From: DAOSWM01 sp035380045
GTDB lineage: Bacteria; Bacteroidota; Bacteroidia; Bacteroidales; Tenuifilaceae
Assembly (NCBI GenBank): GCA_035380045.1
Contig: DAOSWM010000008.1
Span: 1 to 64,000 of the forward strand
Direction: 5' to 3'
DNA: 64,000 bases
Positions 7,786 to 17,553 of this stretch are shown here, one piece after another (the stretch's first letter is position 1; each line of letters starts with the position of its first letter). The notes beneath the pieces were generated by a model that was not told the origin of the DNA, made no database searches, and saw only the letters and a list, made by a program, of their open reading frames with translations. Position numbers and translations under genes: made by a program.

Positions 7786-10668
7786 TTATAAGTTGAACTT
7801 AACCAATGGGTGCATTGGTAAAAATCCATAGATACTTTCGATGTTGAAAGATAGTAAAAACTGATGGAATGTCGATTTCACTCCGAAGTTTTTCCCTATT
7901 CGATACCCAAGCCTAAATTCGTATCGTGTTCTAAAAAAATGTGTGTCAGAATATATGTCAAGTCCGTATGAACCAATTTGTCTTGTATTGAAGTTGTTGT
8001 TTGAATATTCGTTTATTTCTGCGAAATCAAAGAATGCGTTGGCTGTGAGCCTTTTAATATAAAGAAGTGAGCCGATCCTAAGGTCGGGGTAAGTTAACGG
8101 TAGGGAGTAGTCAATACAAATTGATTGTAACTTATTGTATATGTTTGTGTTGTAGCCTCTGGGCAGGCTAGAACGGCTCCTGTTTAAGTAGTATTTTGTC
8201 AATGATTCTTCGTACTGTGAGTAAATCAGAATGCTTTGGTCCCTTAGTATTCCAGGGAGGTATAATCCAGAACGAATGTAAACTGTATTCCCAATCATGC
8301 TTCTTTGCGAGGGCGACATGGAAAATATTCCAGAAACAAAGTACCCTAAGCGCGAACGTAAATCCTTATGAGCTAATCTTTGAAGCGTGTAATGTGTTAA
8401 TGAAAAGTTTAAGTAATCGTTTATAGTATTGTATATTTCAGTGTTATAGTTCCAAATATAATCGTTAGAGAAACTATAGTTAACCGATGGGGTTAACTTT
8501 GAGATGAAGTTCCCAGAGGCTATTGTAATAGGTATGTAGACTCGTAAATCAGCTTCAATTCTGGTGTCATCCTTTCTTTCTTCAAAGAAATTTGGCCCAC
8601 CGGACTTAAAAGGGTATTCGCTACCAGCATCAATCCCAAAAGAGAATATTGGGAATAACTTGGTGTAATTTATGCTTGCATGTAAACCGTGAGTTTTATT
8701 GAAGGAGTAACCAATGGTTGATGTTATTGTGCTTGTAAGATTTTGAGAATGAATAGATATTCCTGGATGAACATCAATTTCTCCGTTCACAATGTTTGTA
8801 GGGTTGTAGTACAAGGGAGCCCAACTGTGAATGTTAATGGCATTTCGAAAGGAAGAATATTTTTGGGGCTTTGAAACTTTAAGTTCTATATTACTTGAAA
8901 GTTCTTCTCTAGTCGATGTTTCCTGAAACAGCCCGTTTTCTTTGAGTAAAAATGAAAAATTTGAACTTGAATTTTCCTCAATTTTATACCTGAACGGAGT
9001 TGTGCCATATGTATCTTTTAATGATATAATTATATTATAATCATTTATATAAGAAATATAATCTATACTATATGTTGAATTAATTAATTTCCGAATTTCT
9101 TTATTGACAAGGTTTACAGAAAAAACTTCGTTTTTATAATTGTTGCTCATTCTAAATAGTAACAGATTGCCAGCAAATACCATATTAGAAATATGCCGGT
9201 AATTTTTGGGGATTAATTCCCTATACGTATCATGTATATCATTAAAATAAAGGATAGAAGAACCTTCATTTGATACGATTCTTACTGCTATAGCCCCATT
9301 GTTGCTTGCAGCAATTTCCTTTGGTTCAGTTCCTTGAGGAACATCAAGCGATGCGGTAATATTACCTTCTATGTCAATAACAATAACTTTCGATTTTCCA
9401 TTTACCATTTGTTCAATAGCTAGTATTGTTGTATCGTTGTAAAAAACTGGGTTCACATACCGTGTTTTTGTCGTGATACGTTTAGCGTTCCCGGTTGCCA
9501 GGTTCATTACCCAAATTTCGCTCCAGTTTACATACTCCCAACGTGCATGAGCCCTGTATTGTGTCCAAATAGCGTAATTACCATAGTAGTTAACGTTCCC
9601 AATTATTACACCAGGTTGGTGTAGTTTTCGTTTTTGTCCGGTTACTGTATTAAATAAAAAAAATGTTGGGGTGCTCGAGAGGTTCTTTTTGAGACACACA
9701 AGGGTTGAGTCGTTTTGTAAATAAGGAAACGAATAATTTGTATATGAAAAGGTCTTGTTAATTAATTTTATGTAATTGCTATCCTCAACTAAAAGTTTAT
9801 CTGAAAAAACTGAATCAAGCAGGTTGGTTACTTCATAGAATAGTTGTTTTCTTGAAAGGCCTGTTTGTTTTTTTAACCCGAAGTAGAATGGGAAAGCCGA
9901 AAAAGGATTCTTTGAAATGTAATTCAACGTGTTGGGCCATACCTGTAAGCCGAATTTTTGGTTGGCAAAACCAACCATAAGGTATCCAAATTGATAATGA
10001 TTTGGGATTTGGTCATTATACGAGCCTAAAAGCCATTTATCATACGAGTAAAAACGAGTTGAATCTTTAGATTGAAGGTGGGCTCGGTATGTATCGAAGA
10101 ATGATGCATCCCTTCCCCTTCCTCCATTTGTAGCGGCGGTTTCGTGATAAACAGCATCTCCCTCAAGGAACCACAATGGAACAAACCCAACCGCTGCTCC
10201 CGGTGCTTGCTGGCCCAAAAAATACGAAAGCACTTTGAAAAAACCTTGGTTTAACCACTGAACCTGTGCAACATGTTGCGTTTCGTGAAACGCTAAGGTT
10301 TTTAGCCAAGGTTCAGGGTCAGCATCAGGTGCAGGAGTAGAAACAACCTCCATGCGTTTTGGTGCCCATGAAACAAAACCGTTCGATACAATACTGTTGG
10401 GATGAATTATTGCTGGTACCCTCTCAAGTTCTTTTTTATATCTTTCAGATGTATAGGCGTATGATTCAAGCAGATACTTATAAAAGGTTTGGGCAGCCGA
10501 ATCGGCTTGTGCAGGTGAAATGACCTTCAATTTATTCTTGGTCGTAATTTGGTTCCATTTTGTGGAAGCAGGTTCTTGTCCCTTAACATAGTACTGTGCA
10601 AGGGAAGGATTCGTCTGTATTATAAACAGAAAAACAAGGCAATATAGAATACTGCTAGTTCTTAACAA
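7786..10668 (-). CDS. Outer membrane protein with gluzincin-like HExxH, beta-propeller and barrel regions
   Basis: A 960-residue exported protein not assignable to a named family. After a signal peptide (residues 1-24) comes a metalloprotease-like region: HETQH at 128-132 and WFLEGDAVYHE with Glu169, the HExxH...E spacing of gluzincins. Residues ~300-560 have repeats resembling TolB/WD40-like propeller blades (VWTQYRAHARWEYVNWSEIW, LATGNAKRITTKTRYVNPVF). The last ~350 residues alternate aromatic and polar residues and end in FNL, like an outer membrane beta-barrel. The gene overlaps the upstream endo/exonuclease gene by 14 bp. Whether the metal site is active is unknown; a surface protease or barrel chaperone are both possible. 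Confidence 0.7.
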   Translation of the reverse strand: MLRTSSILYCLVFLFIIQTNPSLAQYYVKGQEPASTKWNQITTKNKLKVISPAQADSAAQTFYKYLLESYAYTSERYKKELERVPAIIHPNSIVSNGFVSWAPKRMEVVSTPAPDADPEPWLKTLAFHETQHVAQVQWLNQGFFKVLSYFLGQQAPGAAVGFVPLWFLEGDAVYHETAATNGGRGRDASFFDTYRAHLQSKDSTRFYSYDKWLLGSYNDQIPNHYQFGYLMVGFANQKFGLQVWPNTLNYISKNPFSAFPFYFGLKKQTGLSRKQLFYEVTNLLDSVFSDKLLVEDSNYIKLINKTFSYTNYSFPYLQNDSTLVCLKKNLSSTPTFFLFNTVTGQKRKLHQPGVIIGNVNYYGNYAIWTQYRAHARWEYVNWSEIWVMNLATGNAKRITTKTRYVNPVFYNDTTILAIEQMVNGKSKVIVIDIEGNITASLDVPQGTEPKEIAASNNGAIAVRIVSNEGSSILYFNDIHDTYRELIPKNYRHISNMVFAGNLLLFRMSNNYKNEVFSVNLVNKEIRKLINSTYSIDYISYINDYNIIISLKDTYGTTPFRYKIEENSSSNFSFLLKENGLFQETSTREELSSNIELKVSKPQKYSSFRNAINIHSWAPLYYNPTNIVNGEIDVHPGISIHSQNLTSTITSTIGYSFNKTHGLHASINYTKLFPIFSFGIDAGSEYPFKSGGPNFFEERKDDTRIEADLRVYIPITIASGNFISKLTPSVNYSFSNDYIWNYNTEIYNTINDYLNFSLTHYTLQRLAHKDLRSRLGYFVSGIFSMSPSQRSMIGNTVYIRSGLYLPGILRDQSILIYSQYEESLTKYYLNRSRSSLPRGYNTNIYNKLQSICIDYSLPLTYPDLRIGSLLYIKRLTANAFFDFAEINEYSNNNFNTRQIGSYGLDIYSDTHFFRTRYEFRLGYRIGKNFGVKSTFHQFLLSFNIESIYGFLPMHPLVKFNL

Positions 10669-11932
10669 CTTTTGAGGTTACCTTTAATTGAGGGGTTTTG
10701 ATGGAAACCAGATAAATGCCAGAATTTAAGAATTCTATAGGAACGCTTGATTTCACTCCCGGAGTTAATTCAATTTCCTTCTGAAATACTTTTACCCCAA
10801 TAATATTGTAAACTGAAAAGTTAGCTATAATAGGGGTGTTTCCGTTGTAGAATACTTCAATATTTTTATTTGCAAAACCATTAACGTATAATTTGTTGAA
10901 GTGATTATATGATTCATTTATTGAAGTTTGTAGGTTGTAGGTTAGCTTTAGGGTAACGGGAAGGTGGTCGGACATATTATATAAGGAGTAAAGAATATTC
11001 TCTGGGAGTGATGTGTTTGGATTAGAAGAGGATACAAGTGATTCGTTAAACCTTTTCCCATCCTGACCATACGCCCAGTAACTGTTTTCAACGTAACGCA
11101 GGTTACCTGACTGAAGAATATCAAGCGAAGTTAGAATAAAATCGAATCTGTCGTCCATGCCACCGGTTGAGAAGCAATCGCCGTTCTTATGCGTTGATTG
11201 TGTGTGGAACATAGAAAAGGTTGAGTTATTGTTCCATTCACCAATTGCATTTACCGGGTCGAAGAATCTAAAACCTGACGATGTGGGTGTTGTGAGTTTT
11301 TGGAAAGCACCTTCGGTGTTAGTGTATAAGTTAAAATCTCCCATTACCAGTACATTACCCTTGATATTCCTGTTTTGGATGTAGGTCATAATTTGCTGTG
11401 CAGCAGTTGTACGTTCAGATGCATCCTCATCCGTGTTCCCAGCCTTTAAATGGCCAACAAAGCAGGTAAGAAATATTGTATCGCCATTTATAAGGTTTTC
11501 GGTTTTAAGGTACAGGTTGTAAACATCAGTAATTCTAGGGCTGGTGAGAACGTAAGATTGCGACTTAAGCACAAGCTTTTGGGAATTGTAGTAAAGCATA
11601 TTCACTAAGTATTCGCCCTGGTAGTTGCCCTTTTTATAGTGTTCTATCCCATTAACATTGAGGGTGTTGTCGAGTATTCGTTGAACGCTGCTTGGGCTTC
11701 CGTTTATCTCGTTTGCAGTGAAAATGTCGGGTTTAAAGTGTCCGATTATCTCTTTCAAACTTTCATCCTTTTCGTCAACATTATTGTTTGATGATGTGCA
11801 AAACGAAGTATTCTTATCGTAGTATAGCAAATTGTAGTGCATAACACGAAGCGTATCAGTAGCATATGATGTCTTGCCAAGGGCAAGAAAACACGTAAAG
11901 ATAAGTGTTGTTGTTTTAAACAAATAGTTCAT
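10655..11932 (-). CDS. Secreted endonuclease/exonuclease/phosphatase family protein with T9SS sorting domain
   Basis: 425 residues: signal peptide (MNYLFKTTTLIFTCFLALG), then an EEP-superfamily domain (DNase I/sphingomyelinase fold) from RVMHYNLLYYD to MSDHLPVTLKL. Visible catalytic elements are ANEINGS (metal-binding Glu), VMGDFNLYTN (Asp-x-Asn), DDRFDFIL and SDHLPV (catalytic His). The C-terminal ~80 residues, ending in GIYLVSIKTPQLKVTSKVVKN, match a type A T9SS sorting domain. It is likely a surface or extracellular nuclease or phosphodiesterase; the substrate is unclear. Together with the endonuclease I gene in the same minus-strand run it suggests an extracellular nucleic-acid degrading set. 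Confidence 0.88.
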   Translation of the reverse strand: MNYLFKTTTLIFTCFLALGKTSYATDTLRVMHYNLLYYDKNTSFCTSSNNNVDEKDESLKEIIGHFKPDIFTANEINGSPSSVQRILDNTLNVNGIEHYKKGNYQGEYLVNMLYYNSQKLVLKSQSYVLTSPRITDVYNLYLKTENLINGDTIFLTCFVGHLKAGNTDEDASERTTAAQQIMTYIQNRNIKGNVLVMGDFNLYTNTEGAFQKLTTPTSSGFRFFDPVNAIGEWNNNSTFSMFHTQSTHKNGDCFSTGGMDDRFDFILTSLDILQSGNLRYVENSYWAYGQDGKRFNESLVSSSNPNTSLPENILYSLYNMSDHLPVTLKLTYNLQTSINESYNHFNKLYVNGFANKNIEVFYNGNTPIIANFSVYNIIGVKVFQKEIELTPGVKSSVPIEFLNSGIYLVSIKTPQLKVTSKVVKN

Positions 11933-11968
11933 TATATGTTATTTAAAAATCAATAAATCAATTTAATA

Positions 11969-12316
11969 TTATCCTCCTGATCTTTTTACTTTATAACCCA
12001 AATCACTAAGAATCAATACAATTTTTTCTGCAAATGCTCCCTGAATTACAATTTCCTCATCCTTAACGGTTCCGCCAACCCCACAACGGTTCTTCAGCAT
12101 TTTGCCAAGTTCTTTCAAATCTTCGTTGTTACCAACGAAACCCGTAATAAGAGTAACTGTTTTTCCTCCCCTGTTTCTCTTGTCGTGCATAACCCTAAGA
12201 TTTTGTTGTGAGGGAGGGAGTGTTGTTTGTTCGGGCTCATTATCATTGAAGGGTTTAAAATCGGGATTGGTCGAGTAAACCATGCTAAGCCGTTCTTTCC
12301 AGTCGTTTTTGGCCAT
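11969..12316 (-). CDS. yciH: SUI1/eIF1-like translation initiation factor family protein
   Basis: The 115-residue protein carries the SUI1 fold: RVMHDKRNRGGKTVTLITGF, then LKELGKMLKNRCGVGGTVKD and EIVIQGAFAEKIVLILSDLGYKVKRSGG. Bacterial YciH binds the 30S subunit and affects start-site fidelity in vitro; its role in Bacteroidota is not defined. It is the first gene of the minus-strand run that continues through the two secreted nucleases. Confidence 0.93.
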   Translation of the reverse strand: MAKNDWKERLSMVYSTNPDFKPFNDNEPEQTTLPPSQQNLRVMHDKRNRGGKTVTLITGFVGNNEDLKELGKMLKNRCGVGGTVKDEEIVIQGAFAEKIVLILSDLGYKVKRSGG

Positions 12317-12515
12317 CTCAATTTTTTTTGAGTAATGTTTGACTTAAAAATAGTTGTGGGTTTAATTTGGTTTTAAAATTTCTTTTTACGTTAAATAATT
12401 GAAAATGGTTATAATGGAATACATGTAAGCAATGCCCTTGTTCATTAAAAAAATGTATTTTAGCAGTTTGTTTCGCAGGCAATATTAGTAAGAAAATTCA
12501 ACATACTTCAAACCA

Positions 12516-15500
12516 ATGAAAAGATATAGCTTTTATAACAAGTTGTTTGGCTGGCTTGCATTTGCTATTGCAGCAATTGTTTACCTTCTAACCATTGAAC
12601 CTACTGCAAGTTTTTGGGATTGCGGGGAGTTCATTGCCGCTGCATTTAAACTCGAAGTGGGACACCCTCCGGGAGCACCATTTTTCCTTCTAATTGCTCG
12701 TTTCTTCGCACTATTTGCTCCTGATGTTTCAAAGGTTGCAATGATGATAAACGCAATGTCGGCCCTTGCCAGCGCATTCACAATTATGTTCCTGTTCTGG
12801 ACCATAACACACCTTGCCCAAAAACTTGTACTAAAGAATGGAGAAGAACCTGCATTGTCTCAAATAATTGCAATAATTGGAAGTGGCTTGGTAGGATCCC
12901 TGGCATACACGTTCTCTGATACTTTCTGGTTTTCTGCGGTTGAGGGGGAGGTTTATGGCCTCTCATCGCTTTTTACCGCTGTTGTTTTTTGGGCAATTTT
13001 GAAGTGGGAGAACGAAGCCAATTCGGCGCACTCTAATCGCTGGCTTCTTTTTATTGCTTACATGATGGGACTGTCAATTGGCGTTCACCTGCTTAATTTG
13101 CTGGCAATTCCAGCAATTGTTATGGTATACTACTTCAAGAAGTATCCGGTTACGCGCTGGGGTGTTGTAGGTGCTCTTGGCATTTCGGTTGTTATACTAG
13201 GAAGCATTATGTATGTTATTATACCTGGTATTGTAAAGGTTGCCTCATGGTTTGAACTTCTTTTTGTGAATGGTTTTGGATTGCCGTATAAAAGTGGTGT
13301 GATTTTTTACGTTTTAGCACTCGGCTCGGCGTTTGTTTGGGGATTGCTTTACACCCACAGGAACAAAAAAGTTATTTTACACACAATTCTGCTTATGGTA
13401 ACCGTAATAGTAATTGGTTACTCTTCGTATGCTGTTATTGTTATTCGTTCGCTTGCCAATCCCCCCATGAATGAGAATGAGCCTTCGAACGTGTTTGCGC
13501 TTCTGCACTACTTAAACAGAGAGCAGTATGGCGATAGGCCTTTGGTTACAGGCCACTACTTCAATGCGCCTGTGCTTGAAAGTGGCGAAGTACACACGTA
13601 TATTCAAAAGAATGGCAAGTATGTTAAATCATACCTTAAGCCAACCTATAAGCTCGACGATAGGTTCAAAACTGTATTCCCCCGTATGTGGAGTGCACGT
13701 CAGGAGCATGTTGCAGAGTACAAAAAGTGGTCGAACTATAAGGGTCGTCCAATGCGGTTAACAAATTCTATGGGAGAGCAGGAGGTGCGATACGTACCTA
13801 CTTTTAGTGAAAACCTTCGCTTTTTCTTTAGCTATCAATTAGGCCACATGTATTGGCGATACTTTATGTGGAACTTTGCCGGCAGACAAAACGATGTTCA
13901 GAGCCATGGCGAAATACAGAATGGCAACTGGATTTCGGGAATTCGATTCATCGATCAGCTTATGCTTGGGAATCAGAGTAAACTTACCGATGAGATGTTG
14001 AATCATCCGGCAAGAAACACATACTACCTTCTTCCTTTCATATTGGGAGTTATTGGTTTAATTTATCAACTTACTCGTGACCAAAAGAATTTCTGGGTAG
14101 TTGCTCTTTTGTTTGTGTTAACGGGAATTGCCATTGTGGTTTACCTGAATCAGCACCCGTTGCAACCACGTGAACGCGATTACGCTTACGCCGGTTCGTT
14201 CTACGCATTTTGTATTTGGATTGGACTTGGAGCCACAGCCTTTTTTGATGCCTTAGGAAAGAAAGGGAATAAAGTTGCAGGAGCCTTAATTTCAGTTGCC
14301 CTAACGGCAACAGTTCCAATGCTAATGGCTTCCGAAAACTGGGATGATCATGACCGTTCTGGTCGTTACGTTGCTAGCGATTTTGCATACAATTATCTGA
14401 ATACCTGCGAACCCAATGCAATTGTTTTTACAAATGGCGATAACGACACGTTCCCTCTTTGGTATGCTCAGGAGGTTGAAGGAATTAGAACCGATGTGCG
14501 AGTTGTAAACCTTAGTTTGCTCGGTACCGATTGGTACATAAACCAAATGAAGAGAAAAGTATACGAATCGGAACCGATTAAAATATCTATGGGATTCGAT
14601 CAGTACGTTCAAGGCACCCGTGATATAGTGTACATTATGGATAGAGTTTCAAAACCGGTTGAGCTGAAACAGATAATGGATTTCGTTGGGAGCGACCGAA
14701 TTGAAACCAGGTACAGAACCCCAAGCGGGGAACTTATCGACTATCTCCCTTCCAAGAACCTAAAAATAACCATAAACAAGAAGGATGTTCTCTCCAAAGG
14801 TGTTGTTGACACAAAAGATGCTGGGAGAATTGTTGACACAATGGTGTGGACTCTTGGCAAGGACTATCTACAAAAGAACGAAATGATGGTTCTTGAGATA
14901 ATCGCTAACAACAACTGGGAGCGTCCCATCTATTTTGTGTCAACAGGAGGAGAGTCTGACTTGGGCCTGTCGAAGTACCTTCGCTACGATGGGTTTGCGT
15001 ATAAATTGGTTCCTGTTGAGTATCAATCAGATGATTTCCTGGCTGTTGGCGGAATCGATAGCGAATTGCTATACACAAACTTGATGGAGAAGTTTAGGTG
15101 GGGAAGAATGAATGAACCCGAAGTTTTTATCGACCACAACATTCAACGAACAGCAATGGTATTGCGTATAAGGAACACATATAACCGGCTGGCCGAAGAG
15201 TTGCTCAAGCAGAATAGAACCGATTCAGCAGTAAAAGTAATCAACCGGGTTGTGGAGTTAATGCCTAGCACAAAATTCCCCTACGATTTTCTGGTTATGG
15301 GGCACATAGAAAACTACTATAAAGCCAATGAAACCGATAAAGCAAATGCGTTACTTAAAGATTATGCATTCTATACAATAGATAACCTAAAGTACTACTT
15401 TAGCCTTCAGGGCAACTTTGAAAAGGTTGTTAGCTACGAAAAGGAGTTGAACTTGCAGGTTCTTCAGGAGTTAGCTTCACTTGCAGAAAACTATGGACAG

Positions 15501-15572
15501 AATGATTTGTATGCTGAAATTGAGCCTGCTTTAAATGATTACTTTGTGCAGTACATTAAAAACCAGCAATAA
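12516..15572 (+). CDS. DUF2723 (GT117-type) membrane protein with C-terminal periplasmic/TPR-like region
   Basis: Large 1018-residue polytopic protein. The N-terminus (VYLLTIEPTASFWDCGEFIA, then LEVGHPPGAPFFLL) is the DUF2723 signature, with an acidic motif as in GT-C glycosyltransferases such as protein mannosyltransferases. About 10-12 membrane segments lie within residues 10-600. A second conserved stretch is QHPLQPRERDYAYAGSFYAF. The last ~400 residues are soluble, with VFTNGDNDTFPLWYAQEVEG and helical repeat-like sequence. The family is classed as GT117 and is thought to glycosylate exported proteins; the acceptor is not known here. It is a single-gene unit ending in a strong terminator. 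Confidence 0.87.
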   Translation: MKRYSFYNKLFGWLAFAIAAIVYLLTIEPTASFWDCGEFIAAAFKLEVGHPPGAPFFLLIARFFALFAPDVSKVAMMINAMSALASAFTIMFLFWTITHLAQKLVLKNGEEPALSQIIAIIGSGLVGSLAYTFSDTFWFSAVEGEVYGLSSLFTAVVFWAILKWENEANSAHSNRWLLFIAYMMGLSIGVHLLNLLAIPAIVMVYYFKKYPVTRWGVVGALGISVVILGSIMYVIIPGIVKVASWFELLFVNGFGLPYKSGVIFYVLALGSAFVWGLLYTHRNKKVILHTILLMVTVIVIGYSSYAVIVIRSLANPPMNENEPSNVFALLHYLNREQYGDRPLVTGHYFNAPVLESGEVHTYIQKNGKYVKSYLKPTYKLDDRFKTVFPRMWSARQEHVAEYKKWSNYKGRPMRLTNSMGEQEVRYVPTFSENLRFFFSYQLGHMYWRYFMWNFAGRQNDVQSHGEIQNGNWISGIRFIDQLMLGNQSKLTDEMLNHPARNTYYLLPFILGVIGLIYQLTRDQKNFWVVALLFVLTGIAIVVYLNQHPLQPRERDYAYAGSFYAFCIWIGLGATAFFDALGKKGNKVAGALISVALTATVPMLMASENWDDHDRSGRYVASDFAYNYLNTCEPNAIVFTNGDNDTFPLWYAQEVEGIRTDVRVVNLSLLGTDWYINQMKRKVYESEPIKISMGFDQYVQGTRDIVYIMDRVSKPVELKQIMDFVGSDRIETRYRTPSGELIDYLPSKNLKITINKKDVLSKGVVDTKDAGRIVDTMVWTLGKDYLQKNEMMVLEIIANNNWERPIYFVSTGGESDLGLSKYLRYDGFAYKLVPVEYQSDDFLAVGGIDSELLYTNLMEKFRWGRMNEPEVFIDHNIQRTAMVLRIRNTYNRLAEELLKQNRTDSAVKVINRVVELMPSTKFPYDFLVMGHIENYYKANETDKANALLKDYAFYTIDNLKYYFSLQGNFEKVVSYEKELNLQVLQELASLAENYGQNDLYAEIEPALNDYFVQYIKNQQ

Positions 15573-15598
15573 AGCAGCTCAAATATAGTATAGTAAAT

Positions 15599-15638
15599 AA
15601 AGGGGGAGAGAAACAATTTCTCCCCCTTTGCTTTTTTT
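15599..15638 (+). terminator. Intrinsic terminator after DUF2723 gene
   Basis: GC-rich stem AAAGGGGGAGA pairing with TCTCCCCCTTT, followed by GCTTTTTTT. It separates the DUF2723 gene from atpD. Confidence 0.88.
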
Positions 15639-15741
15639 AAAGGTTAATATAAATCACCATCAAAAAATTGGTAAATTGTAGATAATTATTCCCCAATAAG
15701 CTTATTTTTGTAAATGCTAACCCCACGTAAACTATTTTCAA

Positions 15742-17253
15742 ATGTCGAAAATATTTGGAGAAATAATTCAGGTTATTGGTCCGGTTGTCGATGTTTCCTT
15801 TTCCAATGCCGGTGATTACATGCCTAAAATTCACGATGCATTAATCATTACTCGCGAAGATGGAACCCCATTAGTTGTTGAGTGTGAGCAGCACATTGGC
15901 GAAAGCACCGTTCGAACAATTGCCATGGATTCAACCGATGGCCTCTGCCGAGGAATGAAGGTAGAGGCAACCGGTAAATCGATAACCATGCCAGCAGGCG
16001 AACAGATTAAGGGTCGTTTACTGAATGTTATTGGAGAAGCCATTGATGGAATGGATCAGTTAAGTAGGGATAATGCCTACCAAATTCACAGCACACCACC
16101 TAAGTACGAGGATTTAAGCACCGAGTCGGAGGTGCTATTTACGGGTATAAAAGTGATTGACCTGCTTGAACCCTACGCAAAAGGAGGGAAAATTGGCCTG
16201 TTTGGCGGTGCCGGTGTTGGGAAAACGGTTATTATTATGGAGTTGATTAATAATATTGCAAAGAAGTACCAGGGAATGTCAGTGTTTGCGGGTGTGGGTG
16301 AGCGAACTCGTGAGGGGAACGATTTGCTTAGGGAGATGATTGAATCCGATGTAATTCGATATGGTGAAGCTTTCAAAAAAGATATGCTATCGGGCGGATG
16401 GAACCTTTCGCTTGTTGACAAGGAGGAACTTAAGAAATCGCAGGGAACCCTAATTTTTGGACAAATGAATGAGCCTCCCGGAGCAAGGGCCACCGTTGCC
16501 TTATCGGGGCTTACTGTTGCAGAATCCTTCCGCGATGCCGGAGAGGAGGGAAAGGGGCGCGACATCCTATTTTTTATCGACAATATTTTCCGTTTTACCC
16601 AAGCGGGCAGTGAGGTTTCAGCCCTCCTCGGACGTATGCCTTCGGCTGTAGGATATCAACCCACACTTGCCACTGAGATGGGATTGATGCAGGAGCGAAT
16701 CACATCAACCCGAAGCGGTTCAATTACTTCAGTTCAGGCAGTTTACGTTCCGGCTGATGACTTGACAGACCCGGCACCTGCAACAACTTTCTCGCATCTT
16801 GATGCGACAACAGTATTAAGCAGAAAAATCTCTGAGTTAGGAATTTATCCTGCCGTTGATCCGCTTGACTCAACTTCCAGAATTTTAACTCCTGATGTTG
16901 TTGGACAGGAACATTACGATACCGCACAAAAAGTTAAGCAGCTGCTTCAACGATACAAAGAACTTCAGGATATTATTGCAATACTTGGGATGGATGAGCT
17001 GAGCGAAGAAGATAAACTTGTTGTACACCGTGCACGAAGAGTTCAAAGATTCTTATCACAACCATTCAACGTTGCTGAAGCATTTACAGGAATGCCTGGT
17101 GCAATTGTTGATATAAAGGATACAATCAAAGGGTTTAATATGATTATGGAAGGAAAGGTTGACAAGTATCCTGAAGGTGCATTCCACATGGTTGGAACAA
17201 TTGATCAGGCTATTGAAAAAGGAGAAAAAATGCTTCAGGAAGCAAAAAGTTAG
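15742..17253 (+). CDS. atpD: F1F0 ATP synthase beta subunit
   Basis: Catalytic beta subunit of ATP synthase, 503 aa. Walker A is GGAGVGKT at residues 155-162, followed by VGERTREGNDL with the catalytic Glu, the Walker B ILFFIDNIFRF, and the DELSEEDKLVV (DELSEED) loop. Only atpC follows (3 bp gap); the rest of the F1F0 genes are not in this window, a split seen in several Bacteroidota lineages. Confidence 0.99.
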   Translation: MSKIFGEIIQVIGPVVDVSFSNAGDYMPKIHDALIITREDGTPLVVECEQHIGESTVRTIAMDSTDGLCRGMKVEATGKSITMPAGEQIKGRLLNVIGEAIDGMDQLSRDNAYQIHSTPPKYEDLSTESEVLFTGIKVIDLLEPYAKGGKIGLFGGAGVGKTVIIMELINNIAKKYQGMSVFAGVGERTREGNDLLREMIESDVIRYGEAFKKDMLSGGWNLSLVDKEELKKSQGTLIFGQMNEPPGARATVALSGLTVAESFRDAGEEGKGRDILFFIDNIFRFTQAGSEVSALLGRMPSAVGYQPTLATEMGLMQERITSTRSGSITSVQAVYVPADDLTDPAPATTFSHLDATTVLSRKISELGIYPAVDPLDSTSRILTPDVVGQEHYDTAQKVKQLLQRYKELQDIIAILGMDELSEEDKLVVHRARRVQRFLSQPFNVAEAFTGMPGAIVDIKDTIKGFNMIMEGKVDKYPEGAFHMVGTIDQAIEKGEKMLQEAKS

Positions 17254-17256
17254 GTT

Positions 17257-17523
17257 ATGCAAGTTGAAATAATCACTCCTAGTAAAATCATCTTTAAGGG
17301 TGAAGCAAAACTGGTAAGGGTACCCGGAACAAAGGGCTCGTTTGCTATGATGCGAAACCATATGCCAATTATTTCAACCCTTGAGCCGGGCATTATTAAA
17401 ATTAAAGAGGCAGAGAAAGAACATTTTTTTGAGCTAGTAGAACCAGCGATTATTGAGCAACATGACAATGTTGTTGCAATTTTAGCAGAGCAAGTAAAGG
17501 AAGTCAGCTCAAATTTTATATAG
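17257..17523 (+). CDS. atpC: F1F0 ATP synthase epsilon subunit (short form)
   Basis: 88 residues comprising only the N-terminal beta-sandwich of epsilon (MQVEIITPSKIIFKGEAKLVRVPGTKGSFAMMRNHMP). The C-terminal two-helix inhibitory domain found in E. coli-type epsilon (about 138 aa) is missing, which is common in Bacteroidota. The subunit connects the gamma shaft to the c-ring; without the helices it cannot use the classic epsilon auto-inhibition. It follows atpD by 3 bp. Confidence 0.96.
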   Translation: MQVEIITPSKIIFKGEAKLVRVPGTKGSFAMMRNHMPIISTLEPGIIKIKEAEKEHFFELVEPAIIEQHDNVVAILAEQVKEVSSNFI

Positions 17524-17553
17524 TATTATTTTTAAACCTGCAAAATTTCAGAA

